Notes under the pieces: model-generated
Seen by the model: the letters and a program-made list of their open reading frames with translations, nothing else
Told to the model about the DNA's origin: nothing
The model's database searches: none
In this document: one piece after another, positions 52,968 to 62,294 of the stretch
Numbering within the stretch: the stretch's first letter is position 1
Layout: each line of letters starts with the position of its first letter
DNA from: Phenylobacterium sp.
Lineage (GTDB): Bacteria > Pseudomonadota > Alphaproteobacteria > Caulobacterales > Caulobacteraceae
Direction of reading: 5' to 3'
NCBI RefSeq assembly: GCF_030697925.1
Contig: NZ_JAUYOJ010000036.1
Span: 18,120-82,119, forward strand
Length of the DNA stretch: 64,000 nucleotides
Position numbers and translations under genes: made by a program

Positions 52968-54119
52968 TCAGGCTCCCAGCAGGACGCGCACGGCGGCGGC
53001 CAGGCGGTCGACCTCGGCGTCGGGATGGCCGGCGGTGAAGGCCAGGCGCAGGCGGGCGGTCCCGGCCGGGACGGTCGGCGGGCGGATAGCGATGGCCAGG
53101 AAGCCCTGGGCCTCCAGGGCGGCGGCGGCGGCCAGCGCGGTGGCGGCCTCGCCGATCACGATGGGAACCACGGCGCTGGTGGCGTCCGGCAGGTTGAGCG
53201 CGCGGGTGAACCGCCGCGCCTTGGCCAGGGGGGCGGCCACCCGCTCGGGCTCGGCGGCGATGACGTCCAGGGCGGCCAGCGCCGCGGCGGCGTTCGCGGG
53301 CGGCAGGCCGGTCGTATAGACCAGGGTGCGGGCGCGGGTCTTCAGGAGGTCGATCACCGGGGCGCTGGCGCAGACATAGGCGCCGTAGCCGCCAATCGCC
53401 TTGGAGAAGGTGCCCATGGCGAGATCGACCCTGGCGGTCGGGAACATGGCCGCGGCGCCCCTGCCCTCGCCCACCACGCCCAGGCCGTGGGCGTCGTCGA
53501 CCATCAGCCAGGCGTCGTGGGCCCGGGCGAGCGCGCTGATCTGGTCCAGCGGCGCCAGGTCCCCGTCCATGGAGAACACCCCGTCGGTGGCGATTAGGGC
53601 CCGCGCAGCCTCGCCGCGATGCTCGGCCAGCTTGGCGGCGAGGTCGGCCATGTCGTTGTGGCGGAAGGCGACGACCTTCGCCCCGGAAAGCTGCGCCCCA
53701 GCCCAGATGCAGGAATGGGCCAGTTCGTCGACCAGGATCAGGTCGGCCGCTCCCATGATCGTCGGGATGATGCCGCTATTGGCCAGGTAGCCGGAGCCGA
53801 AGACACAGGCGGCCTCATAGCCCTTCAGCGCCGCCAGCCGACCCTCCAGCTCCGAAAGCAGGGGATGGTCGCCAGTGACCAGGCGCGAGGCCCCGGCGCC
53901 GGCGCCATATTCCTCCACCGCGCGAATGGCCGCGGCCTTCACCGCCGGGTGGTGCGAGAGGTTCAGGTAGTCGTTGCAGGAGAAGGAGAGCAGCCGCCGC
54001 CCGCCCCGCTGGACCCAGAGGCCGTCCAGGCGGTGGGTGGGGACCAGGGTCCGCTTCAGGCTGCGGGACTCCAGGGCGGCGAGCTTGTCCTGGGCGAAGG
54101 CGGTGAGGCTGTCGGTCAT
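52968..54119 (-). CDS. bioF: 8-amino-7-oxononanoate synthase BioF, 383 aa
   Basis: PLP-dependent condensation of pimeloyl thioester and alanine. Features: FSCNDYLNLSHHP, GASRLVTGDHPLLSELE, the cofactor Asp in MVDDAHGLGVVG and the PLP lysine Lys240 in MGTFSKAIGGYG. Full length. It is divergent from bioA across 74 bp, the shared control region, in which I see no BioR-type palindrome. Confidence 0.95.
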   Translation of the reverse strand: MTDSLTAFAQDKLAALESRSLKRTLVPTHRLDGLWVQRGGRRLLSFSCNDYLNLSHHPAVKAAAIRAVEEYGAGAGASRLVTGDHPLLSELEGRLAALKGYEAACVFGSGYLANSGIIPTIMGAADLILVDELAHSCIWAGAQLSGAKVVAFRHNDMADLAAKLAEHRGEAARALIATDGVFSMDGDLAPLDQISALARAHDAWLMVDDAHGLGVVGEGRGAAAMFPTARVDLAMGTFSKAIGGYGAYVCASAPVIDLLKTRARTLVYTTGLPPANAAAALAALDVIAAEPERVAAPLAKARRFTRALNLPDATSAVVPIVIGEAATALAAAAALEAQGFLAIAIRPPTVPAGTARLRLAFTAGHPDAEVDRLAAAVRVLLGA

Positions 54120-54193
54120 GGCGGGACGCGGTATGCACGAGGATGGCCCTGGGCTAAAGCGCGCTGCGTCAGCTTCCTGGGGAAACCAACGCC

Positions 54194-55483
54194 ATGCCGC
54201 AGCCGCCTAGCTGGATGACCGAAGGCGCGGACCACGTCTGGCGCCCCTACTGCCAGATGAAGACCGCGCCGCCGCCGCTGCCGGTGGCGCGAACCGAGGG
54301 CGCGCGGATCATCCTGGAGGACGGCCGCGAGCTGGTGGACGGCATAGCCTCGTGGTGGACCGCCTGCCACGGCTACAACCACCCGCACATTCGCGCGGCG
54401 GTCACCGCCCAGCTCGAGCGGGCGCCGCACGTGATGTTCGGCGGCCTGGCCCACGAGCCGGCCTACCGGCTGGCCGCGCGGCTGGCGGCCCTGCTGCCCG
54501 GCGACCTCGACCACGTGTTCTTCGCCGAGAGCGGTTCGGTGGCGGTCGAGATCGCCATGAAGATGGCCCTGCAGTTCTGGATCAACCGCGGCGTCGCGGG
54601 CCGCACCCGGTTCCTGAGCTTCCTCGGCGGCTATCATGGCGACACCCTGGCGACCATGACGATCTGCGACCCCGAGGAGGGGATGCACGGCCTGTTCGCC
54701 GGCGTCATGCCCGCCCAGCACATCGCGAAACTCCCCACCGACGTGGACTCGGAAGCCGCGCTCGACGCTCTGCTGACCGACAAGAGTTCCGAGATCGCCG
54801 CGATCATCGTCGAGCCCCGGGTCCAGGGCGCCGGCGGCATGCTGTTCCACGACGACGAGGTGCTGAAAACCCTGCGCCGCCTGGCCGACAAACACGGAGT
54901 GCTATTGATTTTCGATGAGATCTTTGTCGGCTTCGGGCGGACCGGCGATCTCTTCGCCTGCTCGGGCTCCGGCGTGATCCCCGACATCGTGACCCTGTCC
55001 AAGGCCCTGACCGGCGGGACCCTGCCGCTCTCGGCGGCCATCGCCCGGCGCACGGTGTTCGAGGCCTTCTGGTCCGACGACCCCGGCGCGGCCCTGATGC
55101 ATGGGCCGACCTATATGGGCAATCCGCTGGCCTGCGCGGCGGCCAACGCTAGCCTCGACCTGTTCGAGACGGGAAGCTGGAAGGCCGACGTAGCCCGGAT
55201 CAACGCGGCCCTGGCGGAGGGCCTGCAACCCTGCCGGGCCGCCAAGGGCGTGGTCGATGTCCGCACCTACGGCGCCATCGGGGTGGTGGAGTTCGCAGAG
55301 CCCGTGGCGGTCGGGGCCCTGTGCGCCCGCTTCGCCGAGCTGGGCTGCTGGATCCGGCCGATGGGCAAGGTGGTCTACCTGACCCCGCCCTTCGTGACGA
55401 CGGACGAGGAGCTGGCGCGGCTGACGGGAGCGATCGTGACGGTGGTCGGCGGCGACGTCGAGGCGGGCGCGGGCGGGGTCTAG
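54194..55483 (+). CDS. bioA: Adenosylmethionine-8-amino-7-oxononanoate aminotransferase BioA, 429 aa
   Basis: Class III aminotransferase making DAPA from KAPA with SAM as amino donor. The BioA-specific HVWRPYCQMKTAPPPLPV start, ELVDGIASWWTACHGYNHP, and the PLP lysine Lys270 (TLSKALTGGTLPLSA) are intact, as is the cofactor Asp in LLIFDEIFVGFGRTG. With bioF and bioD it covers three of the four late steps; bioB is not in the window. Confidence 0.96.
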   Translation: MPQPPSWMTEGADHVWRPYCQMKTAPPPLPVARTEGARIILEDGRELVDGIASWWTACHGYNHPHIRAAVTAQLERAPHVMFGGLAHEPAYRLAARLAALLPGDLDHVFFAESGSVAVEIAMKMALQFWINRGVAGRTRFLSFLGGYHGDTLATMTICDPEEGMHGLFAGVMPAQHIAKLPTDVDSEAALDALLTDKSSEIAAIIVEPRVQGAGGMLFHDDEVLKTLRRLADKHGVLLIFDEIFVGFGRTGDLFACSGSGVIPDIVTLSKALTGGTLPLSAAIARRTVFEAFWSDDPGAALMHGPTYMGNPLACAAANASLDLFETGSWKADVARINAALAEGLQPCRAAKGVVDVRTYGAIGVVEFAEPVAVGALCARFAELGCWIRPMGKVVYLTPPFVTTDEELARLTGAIVTVVGGDVEAGAGGV

Positions 55484-55995
55484 ACCTGCGCCCCAGGGCT
55501 CGCCAGCACCACCGAGGTCTCGATCTGCCGCTCGGGGACCGTCCAATAGGTCCGGAGCAACACGGCCTTGCGCTCCGGGTCGACCAGGCGGAAGCCGTGC
55601 CGCTCGTAGAAGCCGATCGCCCAGTCCGCCGCGGCCCAGGTCCCCACCAGCATGGGTCCCGCGCTGCGCCTGATATGATCCAGCAGGGCGCCGCCCACCC
55701 CATGGCCCTGGCGTTCGGGCGCCACATAGGCGTGGCGGATCAGCTCGACGTCGCCGACCGCCTGCAGCCCCATGACCCCGACCAGGGCTCCGGCCATCTC
55801 ATAGCCGGTGAACACCACCCCAGCGGCGATCTCGTGATCCAGTTCGGCGGCCGGCATGTAGGGCTCGCGCCATAGATCGGCGGGCAGGACGGGCCGGTAG
55901 GCCTCGGCTGCGGCGTTGATGATCGCCAGAATCCGGGCGGTGTCCTGCGGCCGGCAAGGCCGTATGACGCCGTGCGAGGGGTGCTTTTCGTGCAT
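55480..55995 (-). CDS. GNAT-family N-acetyltransferase, 171 aa
   Basis: N-terminal strand IRPCRPQDTARILAIINAAAEAY, then the acetyl-CoA loop AYVAPERQGHGVGGALLDHI and C-terminal WAAADWAIGFYERHGFRLV. This layout resembles small-molecule acetyltransferases of the PhnO/YitH type; substrate unknown. It shares the CTAG stop palindrome with bioA. Confidence 0.88.
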   Translation of the reverse strand: MHEKHPSHGVIRPCRPQDTARILAIINAAAEAYRPVLPADLWREPYMPAAELDHEIAAGVVFTGYEMAGALVGVMGLQAVGDVELIRHAYVAPERQGHGVGGALLDHIRRSAGPMLVGTWAAADWAIGFYERHGFRLVDPERKAVLLRTYWTVPERQIETSVVLASPGAQV

Positions 55996-56064
55996 CTGTC
56001 GTCTCCTGCCGGGGACAGGAAGAACGAAAGGGCGGACCTGGTCTTGAACGCGATTGCAGCCGGC

Positions 56065-56856
56065 TCAGGCCAGGGCCTGGGCGTAGGCGCCGGGCGACAG
56101 GCCGTAGTTGCGCACGAAGGTCCGGGTCATGTGGCTCTGGTCGGCGAAGCCGCTCTCCAGCGCCGCGTCCGCCAGGCGCGAACCGCCGGCGATCATCCGG
56201 CGGGCCATCGCGATCCGGCGCTGGACCAGATAGGCGTGCGGGGTCAGGCCGGTGGTCCTGGCGAAGCCCCGCAGCACCTGGAACCGGCTCAGGCCGCTCT
56301 CGGCCGCCAGGTCCGCGAGGGTGACGGCGGCCGTCGGGTCGTCGTCGATGCGCCGCCTGGCGATCGCCAGGGCCTCCGGCGCCGACACCTGAGGCGCCAG
56401 GCCGCCCTGCTCGCGCATCAGGTCGGCCAGCAGCATGAGCAACAGCGCCTCGCTGTCCTCGCCCTGCGTCGTCATCGCCGCGAACAGCGCCCTGAACCGC
56501 CGGGCCACGCGCGGCGTCCTGACCACCGGAAGCTGGAACTCCAGCCGCCCGCCCGGACGCACCTCATCGGCGGCGGCGGCGATCAGGGACGGGTCGAAAT
56601 AGAGCATCCGCCAGGCGCGGCCGCCCTCGCCGATGGGCGCGCCGTCATGGACCTCGCCCGGATTGACCGTGATGGTGTCGCCGGCCACGGCCTCGACCAT
56701 GCCGCGTCCGCTTCGCGAGACCTGACCTCCGTCGTCCACCACGCCCACGCCGAACTGCTCGTGGATGTGGCGGGGGAAGGCATGACGTGTCCGCGCCTCG
56801 ACGGCCTCGACCCCGTCCAGGCCGCAGCGACGAACCCTGAACTGGCCCTTCGTCAC
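56065..56856 (-). CDS. AraC-family transcriptional regulator, 263 aa
   Basis: N-terminal AraC-type cupin (HAFPRHIHEQFGVGVVDDG, ITVNPGEVHDG) and C-terminal double helix-turn-helix (VTLADLAAESGLSRFQVLRGFARTTGLTPHAYL and SRLADAALESGFADQSHMTRTFVRNYGLSPGAY, each shown in part). The start is GTG 56856, 11 bp after the esterase stop. As the last gene of a ligase-esterase-regulator unit it probably controls that unit. Confidence 0.87.
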   Translation of the reverse strand: MTKGQFRVRRCGLDGVEAVEARTRHAFPRHIHEQFGVGVVDDGGQVSRSGRGMVEAVAGDTITVNPGEVHDGAPIGEGGRAWRMLYFDPSLIAAAADEVRPGGRLEFQLPVVRTPRVARRFRALFAAMTTQGEDSEALLLMLLADLMREQGGLAPQVSAPEALAIARRRIDDDPTAAVTLADLAAESGLSRFQVLRGFARTTGLTPHAYLVQRRIAMARRMIAGGSRLADAALESGFADQSHMTRTFVRNYGLSPGAYAQALA

Positions 56857-56867
56857 GCCCGCTCGCC

Positions 56868-57803
56868 TCAGCCAAGCGCCGCCTTGAGGACCGCCACCGT
56901 CTCCTTGGTCGCCACGTCCACGGCGGGGGAGACGTCGCCCATGCTGTAGAAGTCGTGGACCATGTCCTTGTACTCGACATGCTGAGCCTTCACCCCGGCC
57001 GCGTTGAGGCGCGCGGCGTAGTCGCGGCCCTCGTCCTTCAGGGGGTCGTAGCCGGCGGTGACCACCAGGGCGGGCGGAGCGCCGGCCAGGTCGACCTTGG
57101 AGCCCAGGATGGCGCGGTGGCTCTGCGGATGGCCGGCGGCGGCCAGGCACTTGTCGAACCAGGCGATGGCCGCCTTGGTCAGGATCGGCCCGTCCAGGTC
57201 CTTGCGCGACTGGGTCTCCTGGTCCGGCCAGATACCCGGATAGAGCAGCAGCTGGAAGGCCAGCTTGCGCTCGGGGTCGTTCTTCAGGTCGATGGAGATC
57301 GAAGCCGCAAGGTTGCCGCCGGCCGAGCAGCCGCCGACCGCGATGCGCTCCGGATCGAAGCCGATCTCCGCGGCATGGTCGAAGGCCCATTTGGTGGCCG
57401 CCAGGCAGTCGTCGTGGCCCGCCGGGAACGGATGCTCGGGGGCCAGCCGGTAGTCGATGGCCAGGACCCGGTAGCCGGAATAGGCCGCCAGCCTTCGGCA
57501 ATGGCCGTCGTGGGTCTCCAGGTCACCGATAGCGAAGCCGCCGCCGTGGAAATAGACCAGGCCCGGCGTGGTCGCCCCGGCCCCGGCGGGGGTGTAGAGC
57601 CGCGCCCCGATGGGCCCCGCCGCGCCGTCGACCTCAAGGTCGGTCGCCGTCACATCCTTGGGCGCGTTCAGGTTCTGGGCCTGGCGCTGCATGCGGTAGC
57701 CGGCGCGGATCATCTCCGGCGGCAGGGCGTCGAGCGGCGGCATCTCCTGCCCCGCCGCGGCGGCTTCCTGCTCGGCGATCAAGGCCTTGAAATGCGGGTC
57801 CAT
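56868..57803 (-). CDS. HSL-type alpha/beta esterase, 311 aa
   Basis: Hormone-sensitive-lipase family (family IV): oxyanion motif HGGG (86-89) in LVYFHGGGFAIGD, nucleophile Ser160 in GCSAGG (the usual Asp before Ser is Cys), acid in AGYDPLKDEG and His in MVHDFYSM. Hydrolyses short acyl esters. It follows the acyl-CoA ligase by 25 bp. Confidence 0.9.
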   Translation of the reverse strand: MDPHFKALIAEQEAAAAGQEMPPLDALPPEMIRAGYRMQRQAQNLNAPKDVTATDLEVDGAAGPIGARLYTPAGAGATTPGLVYFHGGGFAIGDLETHDGHCRRLAAYSGYRVLAIDYRLAPEHPFPAGHDDCLAATKWAFDHAAEIGFDPERIAVGGCSAGGNLAASISIDLKNDPERKLAFQLLLYPGIWPDQETQSRKDLDGPILTKAAIAWFDKCLAAAGHPQSHRAILGSKVDLAGAPPALVVTAGYDPLKDEGRDYAARLNAAGVKAQHVEYKDMVHDFYSMGDVSPAVDVATKETVAVLKAALG

Positions 57804-57828
57804 CGGAAATGCCTTCTCTGGTGAAACC

Positions 57829-59382
57829 TCAGCCGACCTTGCGGGTCTGGCCTTGCCAATAGGGATCGCGCAGCTCGCGGCGCAGGACCTTGCCGGACGG
57901 ATTGCGCGGCAGGACGGCGACATAGTCCACGGACTTGGGCGCCTTGTAGCCGGCGATCTGGGCGCGGCAGTGTTCGATGATCGAAGCTGTGTCGGGCTGC
58001 GCGCCCGGCCGCAGGACCACGATGGCCTTGACCGCCTCGCCCCAGCGCTCGTCGGGCACGCCGATCACCGCTGCGTCGGCCACGTCGGGATGGCCCATGA
58101 GGGCGTTCTCCACCTCGGCCGGATAGATATTCTCGCCGCCCGAGACGATCATGTCCTTCACCCGGTCGTGGATGAACAGGTAGCCGTCGGCGTCGAAATA
58201 GCCGGCGTCGCCGCTCTTGAACCAGCCCTGGGGGCAGATGGCCTCCGCGGTGGCGTCGGGGCGGTTCCAATAACCCTTCATGATCCCGCTCGAGCGGATC
58301 TCGATCTCGCCCACCTCGCCGACGGCGGCGTCGCGGCCGTCGACCCGGATGCGGATCTCGTAGCCCGGGGTCGGCTTGCCGCAGGCCCGCAGCTTGCCCA
58401 GCGCCGGGTCGTGGGCCTCCGGCGGCAGATAGGTCCCGCCGCCGATGGTCTCGGTCAGGCCGTAGAGCTGCATGAAGTCCGCGCCGAACCGCGCCTGGGC
58501 GCGGGTCAGCACCTCTTCGGAGATCGGCGAGGCGCCATAGTAGATGTGACGCAGGCTGGAGAGGTCGGCCTCCGCTTGGGCAGGGTGCTGCAGCACCATG
58601 TTGATGATCGCCGGCGCCATGAACGCGTGCTTGATCCGGTGTTCGCCGATCAGAGTCAGCAGGGCGGCGATATCGACCTCGCGCATGATCACGGCCCGCG
58701 CGCCCTGCATCAGCGACAGCATGCCCAGATTGGCGCCGGCCACATGGAACAGGGGCATGGCGACCAGCACCCCGTCGCCCGGATCGAACCTGGCCCAGAC
58801 CTGGGTCGCGCCCTCGAAACAGGCCGCGTAGTTGGTCTCGGTGAGCTGAACGCCCTTGGGCAGGCCGGTGGTGCCGGAGGTGTAGAGCTGGATGACGTCG
58901 TCGTCGGGCAGCGCGACCAGGGCCGGATCGATGGCCGGGTGGGCCCCGATCCAGGCCCGGAAGCCCGGCCAGACCGAATGACCTGGCTCGAACTGGATCA
59001 CGGCGGCGAGGTCGGGCAGGTCGAGACCGGCGATCGTCTCCGCATAATCCTGGCCGACCACCAGCAGCTTGCAGCCGGCGTCCTTGAGGATAAAGGCGAT
59101 CTCCGGCGGAGCCAGCCGCCAGTTCACCGGCGTCAGGCAGGCGCGGAGCTTCAGGCAACCGAACCAGAGGACGAAGAAGTCGGCGTTCCCCTTGCCCAGG
59201 GTCCCGACCCGGTCGCCGGGCTGGACGCCCGCCGCGCGCAGGGCCTGGGCGCATTGGGAGGACATGGCGTCGAACTGCGCGAAGCTGATCGCCTCGCCCT
59301 CGAACCACAGGGCCTGGGCGTCGGGCCGGACACGCGCATGGTGGCGCGACACGTCGGCCACGCATGTGATGCCCTGGGACAT
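57829..59382 (-). CDS. Acyl-CoA synthetase (AMP-forming), 517 aa
   Basis: ANL-superfamily ligase with the P-loop YTSGTTGLPKG (167-177), the adenine-binding YGLTETIGGGTYLP, the hinge KSGDAGYFDADGYLFIHDRVKDMIVSGGENIYPAEVE (in parts) and catalytic Lys in PSGKVLRRELR. It activates a fatty or aromatic acid to its CoA thioester. First gene of a unit with an esterase and an AraC regulator. Confidence 0.93.
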   Translation of the reverse strand: MSQGITCVADVSRHHARVRPDAQALWFEGEAISFAQFDAMSSQCAQALRAAGVQPGDRVGTLGKGNADFFVLWFGCLKLRACLTPVNWRLAPPEIAFILKDAGCKLLVVGQDYAETIAGLDLPDLAAVIQFEPGHSVWPGFRAWIGAHPAIDPALVALPDDDVIQLYTSGTTGLPKGVQLTETNYAACFEGATQVWARFDPGDGVLVAMPLFHVAGANLGMLSLMQGARAVIMREVDIAALLTLIGEHRIKHAFMAPAIINMVLQHPAQAEADLSSLRHIYYGASPISEEVLTRAQARFGADFMQLYGLTETIGGGTYLPPEAHDPALGKLRACGKPTPGYEIRIRVDGRDAAVGEVGEIEIRSSGIMKGYWNRPDATAEAICPQGWFKSGDAGYFDADGYLFIHDRVKDMIVSGGENIYPAEVENALMGHPDVADAAVIGVPDERWGEAVKAIVVLRPGAQPDTASIIEHCRAQIAGYKAPKSVDYVAVLPRNPSGKVLRRELRDPYWQGQTRKVG

Positions 59383-59450
59383 CTATCCTCCCTGACCGAG
59401 CCTGCCGTCCTCTTCACGGGACGATCGGCAAACATTGAGGCCCCCCTTTT

Positions 59451-59610
59451 CCTTCTCCCCCTGCGGGAGAAGGTGGCCTTGCGGAGCAAGGTCGGATGAG
59501 GGGTCTCTCAGAACTCTCCGGCTAAAGCCCGGCGACAGCGCGGATGAGGGAGCGCGACCCCTCATCCGACCGCCTTCCAGGCGGCCACCTTCTCCCGCAA
59601 GGGGAGAAGG
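59451..59610. repeat. Long imperfect inverted repeat in the ligase/aldehyde dehydrogenase gap
   Basis: The arm from 59451 (CTTCTCCCCCTGCGGGAGAAGGTGGCC in its first part, then GGTCGGATGAGGGGTC) is mirrored by 59555-59610 (GACCCCTCATCCGAC ... GGCCACCTTCTCCCGC, then GGGGAGAAGG). Each arm also contains a small hairpin of its own. It resembles a REP-like or miniature palindromic element. The 284-bp gap holds no gene. Confidence 0.7.
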
Positions 59611-59666
59611 ACGACCAGCCCGACTGGAGCCGCCTCCCCTCTACTGGGGGAGGATCTAGATCGTAC

Positions 59667-61106
59667 CTACTCCGCGGCGATCTTCGGCGCGTAGCCGAGC
59701 ATCGCCTTGGTCTCCAGGAACTCGTGGAAGGCGTAGTCGCCCCACTCGCGCCCGTTGCCGCTCATCTTGTAGCCGCCGAAGGGAGCCATCATGTCGCCGC
59801 CGCCGCCGTTGATCGACACCTGGCCCGCGCGCAGCTTCGACGCCACCTGCCGGGCCTTGGCGAGATCGGCGCCGTTGACGTAGGCGGCCAGGCCGTACTC
59901 GGTGTCGTTGCCGACCTCGATGGCCTGGTCGAGCGTCTCATAGCCGAGGATCGACAGCACGGGGCCGAAGATCTCTTCCTTGGCGATGGTCATCTCGTTG
60001 GTGACGTTGGCGAAGACGGTGGGCTTCACATAATAACCCTTGTCCAGGCCTTCCGGACGGCCGACCCCGCCGATGACCAGGGTCGCGCCCTCGTCGATGC
60101 CGGCCTGGATCAGCTTCTGGATTTTGTTGAACTGCACCTCGGAGACCACCGGGCCGAGCTGGGCGTTGCCGTTCGGATCGCCGACGGTGACCGTGGAAGC
60201 CGCCTCGCGGGCCGCGGTGATCGCCTCGTCCATGCGCTTGGAGGGGACGAGCATGCGGGTGGGCGCGTTACAGGACTGGCCGGAATTGACCATCATGGTG
60301 GCGACGCCGCGGGCGACGCCCTTGGACAGGACCTCGTCGTCCAGGATGATGTTCGGGCTCTTGCCGCCCAGCTCCTGGGCGACGCGCTTGACGGTCGGGG
60401 CGGCATTCTTGGCCACCTCGATGCCGGCGCGGGTCGAGCCGGTGAACGAGACCATGTCCACTTCCGGATGGCTGGAGAGCGGCACGCCCACGCCCAGGCC
60501 GTCGCCGTGGACCAGGTTGAACACGCCGGCCGGGACGCCCGCCGCATGCATGATCTCGGCGAAGATCTGACCCGAGAACGGGGCCACTTCCGAGGGCTTC
60601 AGCACCATGGTGCAGCCCGTGGCGATGGCCGGGGCCACCTTGCAGACGATCTGGTTCAGCGGCCAGTTCCAGGGGGTGATGAACCCGCAGACACCGATCG
60701 GTTCCTTGACGATCATGGTCGGGCCGCGGTCGTCCTCGAACTTGAAGGTCTTCAGCACTTCCACGGCCGTGGCCAGGTGGCCCATGCCGATCGGCACCTG
60801 GGCGCGCTGGGCCAGGGAGGACGGGGCGCCCATTTCCTCGGTCACGGCGGTGGCCAGGTCGCCGAAGCGCTTCTGGTATTCGGCCAGGATACGGCCCAGC
60901 ACTTCCAGGCGCTCCTCGCGGCTGGTCTGCGACCAGGCCGGGAAGGCCTTGCGCGCGGCCATGACGGCCTTGTCGACGTCGGCGGCCGAACCGAGCGCGA
61001 TCTTGCCGGCGACCTCCTCGGTGGCCGGATTGATGACGTCCAGCGTCTTCAACTCGACGGGCTCGACCCATTTGCCGTCGATATAGAACTTCAGGTACTC
61101 GCGCAT
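59667..61106 (-). CDS. Aldehyde dehydrogenase family protein, 479 aa
   Basis: NAD(P)-dependent oxidation of an aldehyde to its acid. The signatures are ITPWNWPLNQ, FTGSTRAGIEVAKNAA, the general base Glu in AQELGGKSPNII and nucleophile Cys in NSGQSCNAPTRM, and EEIFGPVLSI. Normal length. Its upstream gap carries a perfect GTGATC palindrome. Substrate not deducible; it is most like broad-range short-chain enzymes. Confidence 0.95.
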   Translation of the reverse strand: MREYLKFYIDGKWVEPVELKTLDVINPATEEVAGKIALGSAADVDKAVMAARKAFPAWSQTSREERLEVLGRILAEYQKRFGDLATAVTEEMGAPSSLAQRAQVPIGMGHLATAVEVLKTFKFEDDRGPTMIVKEPIGVCGFITPWNWPLNQIVCKVAPAIATGCTMVLKPSEVAPFSGQIFAEIMHAAGVPAGVFNLVHGDGLGVGVPLSSHPEVDMVSFTGSTRAGIEVAKNAAPTVKRVAQELGGKSPNIILDDEVLSKGVARGVATMMVNSGQSCNAPTRMLVPSKRMDEAITAAREAASTVTVGDPNGNAQLGPVVSEVQFNKIQKLIQAGIDEGATLVIGGVGRPEGLDKGYYVKPTVFANVTNEMTIAKEEIFGPVLSILGYETLDQAIEVGNDTEYGLAAYVNGADLAKARQVASKLRAGQVSINGGGGDMMAPFGGYKMSGNGREWGDYAFHEFLETKAMLGYAPKIAAE

Positions 61107-61176
61107 GACGTCCTCCCGGATCGTTCGTTAGGGGGTGGCCGGCAGGTTCCCCGCCCGGCTTCAAACAAGCATTTTA

Positions 61177-61191
61177 GTGATCGGCGATCAC
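61177..61191. promoter_or_regulatory. Perfect palindrome upstream of the aldehyde dehydrogenase gene
   Basis: GTGATC-GGC-GATCAC, a 6-bp perfect inverted repeat with 3-bp spacer, lies 71 bp before the ATG in the 187-bp intergenic region. No T-run follows, so it is more likely a regulator site than a terminator. Confidence 0.4.
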
Positions 61192-61293
61192 TGGGGAAGC
61201 CCCAATGGCCGCCAAGCTCAGCGAAAGCTCGGATTTTTCGCCGGAGCGACCAACGATTTACACCATAAATAAATAGCCGCAACCGTCCGTAGC

Positions 61294-62229
61294 CTACGCC
61301 ATCTGGTGAACGTGCGGCTGTCCCGCAACCGGGCTCCTGGCCTTCAGCACATAATCGGCGCGGATCGAGCCGATATAGAGGTCCGTCAGGTCCGGGCCGC
61401 CCCAGGTGACGTTGGTCGGATGGTTGACGATCTCGCCCGTCGGATCGTGGATCACCGTGACCACCTCGCCCGAGGGCGTGATGGCCACCACCTTGTCGGC
61501 GCCGGGCAGGCAGACCCAGAGATTGCCCAGAGCGTCCATGCCGACTCCGTCAGTATAGCCGAGGTCCGGCTTGGCGACCGGCGGCTCGTCGCGGCCCTGC
61601 AGTTTTCCCAGCACCGGACCATAGCGTTCGCCCTTGCCCAGCTTGCCGCCAGCCAGGACGCGAAAGCGCATGACGTCTGCGCCGCTGGTCTGGGCGCAAT
61701 AGAGGAAGCCATCGTCGGCCGACAGCGCCAGGCCGTTGGGGAATTTCAGCCCCTCGGCGACGACTTGGCTCGAGCCGTCGGGCCGCAGCACGAAGACGAA
61801 GCCGTCGGCGCGGCCGTCCAGGGCCTGGGGCCAGGTCTCGGCATGGGTGGAGTTGGCGCACCAGATATTCCCGGCGCGGTCGACCACCGGATAGTTGGCG
61901 CTGGTCAGCCGCTTGCCGCCAACCTCGGCGACCAGGGTCTCGCGCAGACCGGTGGCCGGGTCGAACCGCTCCAGCGGTCCCTCCTCCTTGTCGTAGATCC
62001 CGAAGTTGGCGATCAGCACCCGGCCCTGCGGGTCCATGTTGATCCCGTTGGGAGCCCCGCCCCTGGGCCCCAACCGCTTGAATGAGCCGTCGGGGAAGAT
62101 CTCGGCCACGGCGCACTGGTGGTCGGACGCGAACACCCGGCCGTCGCGGGAGACGACCACGTCCTCGGGCCGGTCGATGCCGACGGCGACCTTGGTGAAG
62201 GCGCTGGGCGGAATGGGTGCGAGCGGCAT
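61294..62229 (-). CDS. SMP-30/gluconolactonase-family protein, 311 aa
   Basis: Six-bladed beta-propeller lactonase pattern: GIDRPEDVVVSRDGRVFASDH, GAPNGINMDPQGRVLIANFG, GLKFPNGLALSADDGFLYCAQT and YTDGVGMDALGNLWVCLPG, with Asn and Asp metal ligands in the PNG and DG turns. It probably hydrolyses a sugar or other lactone. No signal peptide. It precedes the aldehyde dehydrogenase on the same strand. Confidence 0.9.
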   Translation of the reverse strand: MPLAPIPPSAFTKVAVGIDRPEDVVVSRDGRVFASDHQCAVAEIFPDGSFKRLGPRGGAPNGINMDPQGRVLIANFGIYDKEEGPLERFDPATGLRETLVAEVGGKRLTSANYPVVDRAGNIWCANSTHAETWPQALDGRADGFVFVLRPDGSSQVVAEGLKFPNGLALSADDGFLYCAQTSGADVMRFRVLAGGKLGKGERYGPVLGKLQGRDEPPVAKPDLGYTDGVGMDALGNLWVCLPGADKVVAITPSGEVVTVIHDPTGEIVNHPTNVTWGGPDLTDLYIGSIRADYVLKARSPVAGQPHVHQMA

Positions 62230-62294
62230 GGCGTTTCTTCCCGGGTTTTCTTTTCAGCTTGGGCCGTGAGACCGACGGAAGACAAGCGCCAAGG

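Noticed and set aside
54120..54193. BioR or BirA operator between bioF and bioA
   Set aside because: The 74-bp gap has no TTATMKATAA-like palindrome, so no operator is called.
57787..61268. Two >570-codon plus-strand open frames (57787-59499 and 59544-61268)
   Set aside because: They mirror the acyl-CoA ligase and aldehyde dehydrogenase on the other strand and show the same repetitive low-complexity composition, with no ribosome sites.
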